Source: Symbiodinium natans (taxonomy: Eukaryota; Sar; Dinophyceae; Suessiales; Symbiodiniaceae). From it: a stretch of 17,784 nt of DNA. The notes under the pieces are model-generated. The model was not told where the DNA came from. It worked only from the letters and a program-made list of their open reading frames with translations, and made no database searches. Below are positions 1-7,190 of this stretch, in pieces (the stretch's first letter is position 1; each line of letters opens with the position of its first letter). Position numbers and translations under genes: made by a program. Location of the stretch: assembly GCA_905221605.1 (NCBI GenBank), contig CAJNDS010002826.1, positions 249,907 to 267,690 of the forward strand, given 5' to 3'.

Positions 1-186
1 CGCGAGATATACTGTGTTGGCCACGGGACCGGACGTCGTAGTACCCAGTTCCGGATAGTTCCGGATTCTCCAGCCAGCATGCCTTGGACGAGCACAGGGT
101 TGAACCCCTCGCTGCGCGCCCTTCAGGCCGTGTTACATGAGGACGAGCAGCTGCTGGATGCTGCTCAAGTTTCATGGGCATACTAA
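1..186 (+). pseudogene. Possible reverse-transcriptase fragment, truncated before motif C
   Basis: The frame starting at base 1 is open to a TAA at 184-186. Its latter half reads GLNPSLRALQAVLHEDEQLL, which resembles the stretch between RT motifs B and C in the neighbouring retroelement family (copy 1 has AIRDLQADLGPDEQAMAYLDD at the same point). The similarity stops exactly where the catalytic LDD should appear and the sequence becomes DAAQVSWAY and stop. The first half is not recognisable. I read this as a broken relative of the downstream copies, but the matching part is short and it could be chance or an unrelated exon end. Confidence 0.35.
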
Positions 187-389
187 TTGGCACTCACCCC
201 TTTCTGGCACTCACAAACTGGTCATCGTCCGCTGCGTATGTTCGCACAATGTGGAACACCAGGGCTCCCAAATTTCATGTGCTCTTCGCGATTTCAAGCT
301 GAACCCTTTTCTGTTTCCGCATGCATGAACACGTTTAGCCTGGCATCGACATTGCGCCCACGGACTGGGACCTGGCATCGTCTAGAGTC
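187..389. other. Spacer, no gene seen
   Basis: Short open frames exist on both strands but none resembles a known domain. The start of retroelement copy 1 somewhere near 390 is set only by where similarity becomes visible. Confidence 0.4.
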
Positions 390-1250
390 TAGGACTCCCC
401 AGGCCGCTCTCGCATCTCTCGCTTCATACATGGCGTGCGAGGAATAGCGACGTGTTTCGGCGATTCGTTGCCCGCGCTCTCGCACGCGCCTATGCTGCAG
501 ACGCGCGCTGGCACAGACAGCCTGACAGCGATGCTTCGCGCGGCTGTGGAGCTAGACCCCGAGACCTCGGTCATTTCTTTCGATGAGCGCGTATACTACG
601 TCGTCACAACGTCGGCGCGGCTTGAGCATCTTCTTCAGGTCGTCCCCCAGGAGTTCCAAAACGCGCGTTTACAACGCGGCCGGTGGGCCAGCCTGCCACC
701 GGAACAGCGCGGGTCTGTCGCGCTCGGCGTCCCCGCAGCTCAGGCAGAGTCCCGTTTTGTTGCCGCCTTCTGCAAGAGATTGCGCGGCTGCCTGACCTCC
801 AATGCGCCCACAGAGCTAACGATTTGCCACCGTGACAGCAGCTGCGTTGTCTCCGCAAAGACGGGGTATTTGGATTGTCACCAAATGTCACGAGAACCAT
901 GGCGGGCGCCCGCAAAAAGTGCTATCCGCGACCTGCAAGCAGACCTCGGCCCCGACGAGCAAGCCATGGCATACCTCGATGATGCGTACATATCGGCCCC
1001 GCCCCACCGCGTGACGCAGCTCTACCACCGCTTAGAGGCTCATTCCACTGCGGCGTGCCAACTCCGACTCAACCCTGCCAAGACCCGCGTGTGGAATAGC
1101 GGAGGGGCCTATCCCGAGGGTGTCCAGTCACTTGCCCCCGACAGCGAGGTTTGGGTTGGCGATCGGGCCCTCGCATCGAACCAGTGTGGAATCGTTGCAC
1201 TTGGCATACCCTTAGGCACACCAGAGTTTGTCGCCGCACACTTGGTCGCC
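390..1250 (+). pseudogene. Retroelement copy 1, reverse-transcriptase part (broken)
   Basis: This is the N-terminal RT half of the + strand retroelement family. From about 402 the frame reads GRSRISRFIHGVRGIAT. Alternate-frame sequence from about 445 then reads DVFRRFVARALARAYAADAR, so a frameshift lies near 450. The original frame resumes with LQTRAGTDSLTAMLRAAVE, then VISFD (motif A position). The catalytic motif C is YLDD at about 973, followed by AKTRVW and the typical LGIPLGTPEFVAAHL. The motif B region (GD-containing segment) is missing; residues around 660-900 do not fit and look rearranged. The reading is interrupted after 1250 by a - strand LINE fragment and resumes at about 1733 with a loss of about three codons. 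It is not functional. An APE-type endonuclease is not visible upstream, but the 5' end is truncated. Confidence 0.75.
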
Positions 1251-1732
1251 CTGAGTTCTGTCTGACTGCGGCATCGAGGATCTGCACTGATATGTCGTCC
1301 CAAATATTTGTGAACGTCGCCTGCCGTCAATACCTCGACCATGTTGTCGCTAACATTGATGTACATGGGTCCGTCTAAGTGGGCTGTAGGAATGATTCGG
1401 CTTTTGATGCAGTCAAACGCAAACCGATCTTTCCAAGTTCTTGTACGAGGCATTCGATCATATTATACAAGCGGGCGACATAACATCTCCCTGTTTCACC
1501 CTGCGTTTGAGCCAGATTCTGAGCGGTACAATGTTTGCAATAAGTTGATGTAACTGGCAAACCTAGACATCGCAATGCTTCGAAAAGTGGTTTGAACTCG
1601 ATGCGGTCAAAAGCCTTCTTCAAATCCAGACTGGCGCACCAAACGTCACAATTCCACTCCACAGCTATGGACAAAACCGTGTCAAGAACGGCAAGCGCGT
1701 GATCCACTCCAAGTAATGACTGGAAACCCATC
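1251..1732 (-). pseudogene. LINE reverse-transcriptase fragment (downstream part), inserted in copy 1
   Basis: Read on the - strand from 1731, the protein begins MGFQSLLGVDHALAVL and reaches a clear RT motif A, SLDLKKAFDRIEF. After a frame change, motif B reads RRVKQGDVMSP. It then jumps to ECLVQELGKIGLRLTASKAE, which in this LINE class normally follows the YADD motif, so motif C has been deleted. A further frame change gives PMYINVSDNMVEVL and HKYLGRHISADPR, the usual post-RT block. Both ends are abrupt, and the + strand copy 1 reading flanks it on each side. It is clearly dead: frame changes, no catalytic DD, and truncated ends. It is a different LINE family from the + strand elements, with KQGD and YLGR signatures. 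Confidence 0.8.
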
Positions 1733-2818
1733 TGAGGAGGAGCAGGTCTTGCTGGACCACCTACCGCATTTTCCTGATGCCCAGCGCGCGTGGCTCCTCC
1801 TGCTCATATGCGCGAGCACGCGCGCCAACCACGCGCCAATGTCCCGCCCGAGGTCATCCGTCCGTATGCTGAGGCACGCGAACGGGCGCTGTGCACGACA
1901 TTGTGGGCTTGCGTCACCTGGGCCGTCGCCACTTTGCCCGCAGCACTTGGAGGGTTGGGCCTGCAATCCGCTGTTCGCACGGCGCCGGCGGCGTACTGGG
2001 GAGCGTGGGCGGACACGCTGGGGTACCTGAGTGCCAGGCAGCCAGGCCTCGCGCGCGCGTGTGTTGATGCCCTCCCTTTGGCCGGACCCGAACGCCGGGC
2101 CCTGTGCGCGGCTCAGGCCGCAGCCAACCTGCTGCGAACGGAGGGGCATGCCTGCCCCACTTGGGAGTCCTTCCTCGATGACTCGCGTGCATCTCCCACG
2201 GCCGAGACGCAGGACCCCTGGTGACTGGCCCCATGGCTGGCAGTTCCACGCGTCGCGTACTCGCACCTCCTAGTTTCGCGAACGCGTGCTGCTGCCGGCC
2301 CTGGAGCCTGCTCACCAGGCCATGCTGCAAAGGCCGCAGGCGGCGGCGTGGCTAACAGCGATCCCCACAGAGAGTGCTTCCACCCTCCCGCTAGACGTGA
2401 TGCTGCTAGCTCTGCGGCGAAGGCTCCGCCTGAGATTGCCACTGGGCCCGGGCGAATGCGGTCAGTCGGGGCACGGATGTGGCAAAAGGCTGGACGATCA
2501 CGCTCTAGCTTGCACCCGTACCGGGCTGCTGGCTAGGAGGGCGAAACTCGTCGAACGGGCCTGGATGGCTGTATGCCGTGAGGCTCGGAGCGGAAGGCCA
2601 CGTGGTGCCACAGCAGTGGCTGGCGCACACGTCAGCCCCAGGCGGGTCGCCGCAGGACCGCCGACGACTCGACCTGGTCGTATATGGGGCGTCCCCGCAG
2701 GACATGGCCTTGTGCTGTGACACCACGTCGGTGAGCCCAATCAGCACGGCCGGCACGCTCCATCCCCATGCGGCAGACACCCCTCCGCATGGCGGAAGCC
2801 CGCAAGCGCGCCACATAC
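1733..2818 (+). pseudogene. Retroelement copy 1, C-terminal part with zinc knuckle (broken)
   Basis: The family reading resumes with EEQVLLDHLPHFPDAQRAWL, then (after a frame change near 1800) LPAALGGLGL and TAPAAYWGAWAD. After another frame change near 2224 it reads DWPHGWQFHASRTRTS. The next codon is TAG (2271-2273) where copy 2 has tyrosine, so this is a nonsense mutation. It continues ALRRRLRLRLPLGPGECG and a Cys/His cluster, C-G-x4-GCG...LDDHALAC (about 2455-2515), a zinc knuckle like the one before the REL endonuclease of R2-type elements. It changes frame again at about 2575 to give VPQQWLAHTSAPGGSPQD, RRRLDLVVYGASPQDMALCC (about 2660-2720) and, in a third frame, AEARKRATY up to 2818. 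There the TIR element cuts in. Multiple frameshifts make this a pseudogene. Confidence 0.8.
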
Positions 2819-2863
2819 TGGGGGGGGGGGTTTATCTCACATCGCGTGGTGTAAATACACATC
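2819..2863 (+). repeat. Left terminal inverted repeat
   Basis: It contains a G11 run (2820-2830), then TTTATCTCACATCGCGTGG and TGTAAATACACATC. It matches the reverse complement of 3496-3534 with small gaps. Confidence 0.7.
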
Positions 2864-2868
2864 GTTCG

Positions 2869-3494
2869 GCGTCCACACTGGGGTCTTGCAGGTCCCGCAC
2901 AGGACCCGGCACTGATCCTAGCCGTCCAGTTTTCAGCCTATGCAGCGTCCACAATGGGGTCTGGCATGCAAACCACCCCATGCCCATGGTCGGAGGAAGC
3001 GCCTGCGTCAAATCTCCACATTGGGTTTGCAATTTGGACAAGACTTGGCACTGATCCAAGCTGCCACCACGGCTTCAAGTTTGTTTAAGGCAGTTGGCAA
3101 GAAGTTTCCGTGCTAGCTGGTCTAATGCACTTTTTCTATATCAAAACCGGTCTCGGTCGCAGGGTTTGGTCCGCCAGACACATGCAGCAGGCAGCAGGCA
3201 GGCAGTGTGCACTTGAGCAGCTGCGGGCCTCAGGTGTGTAAGGCCAGTAAAGGCTTCGAAGATCAACGTTCCGTATGTTGATACAAACCGAGCGTCTCCT
3301 TCGGGATTTGCTGCCAAAACGTACGCCAGATTGATGTAAAAATGGCCCGAAACATAAGCGTCCGCGAGGTTGGGTGGATTTTGAGGTCTCCGTGGCTGAC
3401 AGCCAAAAATAGCGTCCACATTGGGGTTTCGTACCTTGTGATGTGTATTCTCTCGCGTGATGGGTGATTCTTTGCATGAGCGTCCACATTGGGG
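2869..3494 (+). repeat. Five dispersed copies of GCGTCCACATTGGGG inside the element
   Basis: Copies lie at 2869-2883 (ACACTG variant), 2945-2959 (ACAATG), 3012-3026 (degenerate, ATCTCCACATTGGGT), 3412-3426 and 3480-3494 (both exact). A weaker match, GCGTCCGCGAGGTTGGG, begins near 3358. All are in the same direction, with irregular spacing. Confidence 0.65.
3440..3463 (-). repeat. Internal extra copy of the terminal repeat core
   Basis: The + strand reads GATGTGTATTCTCTCGCGTG then ATGG. Its reverse complement matches the left-end core CATCGCG...AATACACATC. It lies about 56 bp before the right terminal copy and, like it, is preceded by a CGTCCACATTGGGG box. Confidence 0.6.
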
Positions 3495-3495
3495 T

Positions 3496-3534
3496 GATGT
3501 GTATTTTCACGGCCTGATGTAACCCCCTCCCTTG
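3496..3534 (-). repeat. Right terminal inverted repeat
   Basis: The + strand begins GATGTGTATTTTCACGGCC and ends with TGATGTAACCCCCTCCCTTG. The C-rich end pairs with the G11 run of the left end. Confidence 0.7.
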
Positions 3535-3890
3535 TACCCGAACTAAGGCGCGGCGGGGCCGAGGTTGGTGGTCGGTGGAATCAGGACGCGCGCGACATGG
3601 TCCGGCAACTCGTGTGCGTCAGGGCGCTGCGCGCGCCGCCCGCCATCCGGGCAAGCGCCTCGTCGGCCTGGGCGCGGCGGTGGTGGCGCATGCTCTTTGT
3701 CGCCGTCCAGCGTCCCGTAGGCGGCACGGCTCTGGGCTGTGCGTGGCTACTGTCCCTCACGGCCGTGGGCCATGAGCCGGAGCTTGACCGGGTGCTGGAG
3801 CTGGCCGACCCGGAAGGCCCCTGCAGGCTGCCGCTGCGCCAGCGCGTCGGCAGGCCGACCACGCAGGCCGCAGGGTTCGCGTCACACAAA
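3535..3890 (+). pseudogene. Retroelement copy 1, C-terminal tail
   Basis: After the element, the sequence CCGAACT then GGGGCCGAGG resumes the copy 1 reading as GAEVGGRWNQDARDMVRQLV, ALRAPPAIRASASSAWARRW, VAVQRPVGGTALG and LDRVLELADPEGPCRLPLRQ. Copy 2 has the equivalent GAEVGGRWNGGALRFVRDLI, ARRWWSVLSVAVQ and LDRILEPG...RLPMR. About 24 bases (around PQRLVVL in copy 2) are missing next to the insertion site. The function of this tail is unknown. The frame runs past 3890 without further similarity. Confidence 0.75.
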
Positions 3891-4169
3891 AAACGAGTGA
3901 TGCACATTCATGCCACCAGAGGTCACTGCCATCCATTCAAAGCTCACTCTCTCCCATTTGCTTGCAGTGTTGAGTTTTGCCTTCCCGCAATCTTTGCCTG
4001 CCAGGTTGGCACAGACTACTCTATGCCAACTTTGCAGTCTGCAAGCTAAAGGGAGGTGAGCTCTCCACATGAAGGGCAGGACTTGGAGACAGTAGTTGCC
4101 CTCCTCCACCCAAGCTCCAGAGGTGACAGGATGATAGAATCCCAGCGAAAGAATTGAAAACCATTGCTG
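3891..4169. other. Spacer, no gene seen
   Basis: Lower-GC sequence between retroelement fragments. No domain, strong repeat or RNA gene was recognised. Confidence 0.5.
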
Positions 4170-4695
4170 TCAGGAGCAGCAACTTCTTCCTGGCTGAATT
4201 CTCGTATGTACGAACTTCGAAAACATCTTGTAGGTGATTTTGAGAACTCCGATTGGTTTCGAATTAGTTACCATGGACGAATCACCGGGTTTCGGCAACA
4301 TTTTGGAGAAAAAAAAACATTTTGAAGAAGGAGTGTTGCCACGAAGATTCCAAGTTGCCACTGGCCAACATGTTGTTGAAAATTTGAAGCAAGCATTGGT
4401 GAAGATTTCGGCCACCAAATTTGAACATCTAGACCACCGTCATCAGCCCCTCGCTGATTTGTCATGCGCTTCAAAACGGCCTGCAACTCCTCGAAAGAAA
4501 ATGGCAAGATATCCGCAAATGAAGAGTGCGAGGTCTGCTCCCAGTCACTGTCGGTAGAGAATATACCACGAAGATGTGATTCCAATCGTTTAAAATCACG
4601 ACCCGACGATAAAATTTGCGTCGCTGGTGTGCTCGAAGGACCTTCCGAATTTGTTTGGAAATACGTGCGCGTTCAGCAACAGTTTTGCAGTCAAC
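4170..4695 (-). pseudogene. LINE reverse-transcriptase fragment (upstream part)
   Basis: Read on the - strand from 4695, a frame gives KTVAERARISKQIRKVLRAH then QRRKFYRRV, the basic linker before the RT of LINEs. After a frame change it reads LPFSFEELQAVLKRMTNQRG and ADDGGLDVQ. After another it reads SKMLPKPGDSSM then TNSKPIGVLKITYKMFSKFV and HTRIQ, the conserved N-terminal RT block (normally NWRPI...YKIFSK). The fragment stops just where the sequence at 1731 (MGFQSLLGVDHA) would continue in an intact element. It abuts + strand copy 2 at about 4696. At least two frameshifts are present. Confidence 0.75.
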
Positions 4696-6292
4696 CTTTA
4701 CGTCGTCACTGTGGCTGCGCGCGCGCGGCCCGCACTGGACCAGGTGGTGGGGACCGTGGAAGCGGATTGCGGGATCGCCTCCAACCTCGGTAAAACACGG
4801 GTGCTCGGGGCGGCAGAGGCGGGCCCTCCACCAGGCCTAGAACAGCTAGGCGTGGACGTGTGGCGGGGAAACCGGCCCACGCATGAGCGTGGCATGGTCG
4901 TGTTGGGTTCTCCCGTCGGCCATCCCGACTTCGTGCAAGCGTGGGCTGTCGCGAGAATGGCCGAGGAGCGGGAGTTCCTGCAACACTTGCCCCAGCTCCC
5001 CGATTTACAGTGTGCCTGGCTGCTGCTCGCCTTATGCGCCTCCCCGCGTGCGAACCACGCCTTGCGCACAATCCCCCCGCCGGATGTGGCCGCCTACGCC
5101 GCAGCGCACGACGAAGCCGTGTGGGGCACTCTCCGAGAATGCCTGGGAGGTGATGGGGGTGAGGACGCGGACGAGCAGTTCGCGCGCGACTTGGCCTGCC
5201 TACCAGCGTCCCTCGGTGGCTTAGGCCTCGCGTCAGCAGCGCACGTGGCCCCCGCAGCGTACTGGGCGGCGTGGGCGGATGCTCTCCCGGTGATGGCGGC
5301 CCGTCTTCCGGCTTTCGCGGCGGCCTGCGTCGCCGCGCTCCAACAAGGGGGCGCAGGCGCCGCGTGTTTGAGCCACGCTGCGAGCGCCCGCACGCTGCTG
5401 ATGACCGAGGGCTGGGACGCGTGCCCCAGCTGGACCGCAGTTGCCGGGGGCCTGCGGCCGGACGCGGAGGCGGATACAGGACTTGGCGAATGGCCACACG
5501 GCTGGCAGCTTCATGCGTCGCGCACTCGCAACTCTTACTACCGCGACCGCGTGATGCTGCCGTCGTTGACGCCGGACCGCCGAGCCCTGCTTCGCTCCCA
5601 GTCCGGCCCGCACTCTGGCGCCTGGCTGACGGCCATTCCAGGCGAGCCGGCCACGACGTTGTTCCCGCCCGTCATGCAGGTGGCCCTGCGCAGGCGCTTG
5701 CGCCTTCCCCTGCCCATCACCGCTCGCCACTGCGGCTCGCCCGGATGCGGCGGAAGCACACGACGGCACCTGGGGTCCCGGCCCACGATCCGCGCCGCTT
5801 GGATCTCATCGTCTACGGCGCCACCCCACTGGGTCTCGCCTTATGTTGCGATGCCACCCTCGTGTCCCCGCTGACGCGCACAGGTCTACCACAGCCTTGC
5901 GCGGCGGAGACCGATGGGGCGGCGCTTCGGGCGGCGGAAAGACGCAAGCGGGCAGCCACCCAGAACTCGCAAGGGGCGGCCCGCAGAGGCTGGTCGTGCT
6001 CGGGGCCGAAGTGGGAGGCCGCTGGAATGGCGGCGCGCTGCGGTTCGTCCGAGACCTGATCCGTTTGCGCGCGTGCCGCGCGCCCCCCACAGTTCGGCAA
6101 GCAGCGGCAGCGGGCTGGGCGAGAAGGTGGTGGAGCGTGCTGTCGGTCGCTGTGCAAGCGGCCGTCGTCACCACTGCCCTTGGCCAGGCGCCCTGCGTCT
6201 CGGCAGGCTCGGACTTCACGCCGCTGCCGCTGGACCGAATCCTGGAGCCGGGCGTAACAGCGGCAACTAGCCGCCTGCCCATGAGGCCTTGA
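4696..6292 (+). pseudogene. Retroelement copy 2 (5'-truncated, best-preserved C-terminal region)
   Basis: Similarity starts right after the catalytic motif C: LYVVT is preceded by VN instead of LDD, because the join with the - strand LINE falls there. It continues VGTVEADCGIASNLGKTRVL, VVLGSPVGHPDFVQAW, LPDLQCAWLLLALCAS, LPASLGGLGLASAAHVAPAA, WPHGWQLHASRTRNSYYRDR and GAWLTAIPGEPATTLF, then LPITARHCGSPGCGG. The rest of the zinc knuckle (DH-x3-C in copy 1) is deleted. The reading jumps in a new frame to HTTAPGVPAHDPRRLDLIVY, GATPLGLALCCDATLVSPLT and AALRAAERRKRAA. A third frame gives QRLVVLGAEVGGRWNGGALR and ARRWWSVLSVAVQ, with a TGA at 6290-6292. The long first frame (4627-5874) contains no early stop, so this copy is younger or less decayed than copy 1, but it lacks its RT core and cannot be autonomous. 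Confidence 0.85.
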
Positions 6293-6400
6293 GACCACGA
6301 GTCGGCGTCGGAGAAAAGGAGCGTTAAAAAAAAAAATATCAACTTTTTCTCCGGTAAAAAGGCGCGCGGTGATAAAAAAAGAAAAACTTCGTCGGTTAGA
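6293..6400 (+). repeat. 3' end of copy 2: hairpin and A-rich tract
   Basis: Just downstream of the copy 2 stop, CGGAGAAAA (6309-6317) is exactly complementary to TTTTCTCCG (6345-6353). The loop of 27 bases contains an A11 run (6326-6336). Further A-rich runs follow to about 6388. This may be the element's 3' tail or its polyA end. Confidence 0.5.
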
Positions 6401-6919
6401 CACGGACTTGCCGTAGGGTTTCATCCCCGCCAAAATCAAGAAGAATGCCATGAAATGCTGATTCACGCACCAATGCGCACATCTGCCAGAAGACGCTTCT
6501 CTTCCTGAAGGTAATCTCCGAGGTGGTGCTGTTTGCGATGGTTCTGGGGGGTGTCTCATGCCTCGCTCTATGACGCCCTTTGCAAGAATCAGAAACTGCT
6601 TTTGGGCTGTACCCATGTCCACAATCCACACCAGCATGCACCCCTTGAAAACCCGATCTGCATGTTGCACGCATTTGTGCCTCGATACTGACCTCTTCTT
6701 TGTGCCATGGCCATCTGCTGAAGCGGCGGTGAGACATCCACTGATTCCAAAGTTCGCCAAACTTCTGTGGCGACTTCCACTCAAGATATTCGACAGATCA
6801 TCGGACCCATCAGAACCTTCCGTTCCCTACGGCCGGTGTGAAGCGCCTGTTTGGATTCCAAAAACGTTCCTGGTTTGGGACCCCCCAACTGGGACTACAC
6901 GACGGGATGAATTCACCAG
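6401..6919. other. Unassigned sequence between copies 2 and 3
   Basis: There are open frames on both strands, including a long - strand frame that shadows copy 2. I could not match any of them to a known domain. Given the position it may be further retroelement debris, but nothing in the sequence proves it. Confidence 0.4.
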
Positions 6920-7190
6920 ACTGAGTCTCCTCCCGGGCCGCCGCTCGACACCTTGCAACTTGCCCCCAGTGCAGTGTGGCTTCGTCGCCCTGGGAGTGCC
7001 CATCGGTCACCCCGACTTCGTCGCCGCCCAGGCCGCTGACCGCCTTGCTGCCCAGGACGACTTGCTCCGGAAACTAAAGCGCCTCCCCGACCTCCAGAGC
7101 GCCTGGCTGTTGCTCGCTTTCTGCAACATCCCCCCTGCAGACATACTGCCGTACGCTCGCGCTCACGACGATGCGGTCCTGGCCGTCGTC
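6920..7190 (+). pseudogene. Retroelement copy 3 fragment
   Basis: The frame reads PPVQCGFVALGVPIGHPDFV then AAQAADRLAAQDDLLRKLKR, LPDLQSAWLLLAFCNIPPAD and LPYARAHDDAVLAVV. This lines up with copy 2 (MVVLGSPVGHPDFVQ..., LPDLQCAWLLLALCAS, PPPDVAAYAAAHDEAVWG) and copy 1 (IVALGIPLGTPEFVAAHL). Only this middle section between the RT and the LGGLGL region is present; both ends are abrupt. The sequence then changes to an unrelated stretch (PWRNISGG). Confidence 0.75.

Larger units (their letters stand above)
2819..3534. mobile_element. 716-bp element with imperfect terminal inverted repeats
   Basis: This block interrupts copy 1 and is flanked by TAC at 2816-2818 and at 3535-3537. Removing it and one TAC restores ACATACCCGAACT, matching the uninterrupted site in copy 2 (about 5960, CCACCCAGAACT). 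The left end is T, G11, then TTTATCTCACATCGCGTGG and AAATACACATC. The reverse complement of the right end reads CAAGGGAGGGGGTTACATC, then AGGCCGTG and AAAATACACATC. These ends therefore form an imperfect inverted repeat of about 40 bp. No transposase is encoded; - strand open frames inside are repeats in translation, not a recognisable enzyme. The best guess is a non-autonomous (MITE- or foldback-like) DNA element. The 3-bp duplication could be partly coincidental. Confidence 0.7.

Noticed and set aside
3136-3510. - strand open frame inside the TIR element with repeated PMWTL and PQCGR phrases.
   Set aside because: The repeated phrases are translations of the CGTCCACATTGGGG boxes, so repeat structure explains them better than a protein.
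4706-5497. Long - strand open frame (263 codons) opposite copy 2.
   Set aside because: It is the Arg/Pro-rich shadow of a GC-rich gene; the + strand frame shows conserved family motifs shared with copies 1 and 3.
5813-6784. Long - strand open frame (323 codons).
   Set aside because: Its lower part mirrors the copy 2 tail, and the upper part has no motif I recognise. It may include retroelement debris but cannot be supported as a gene.
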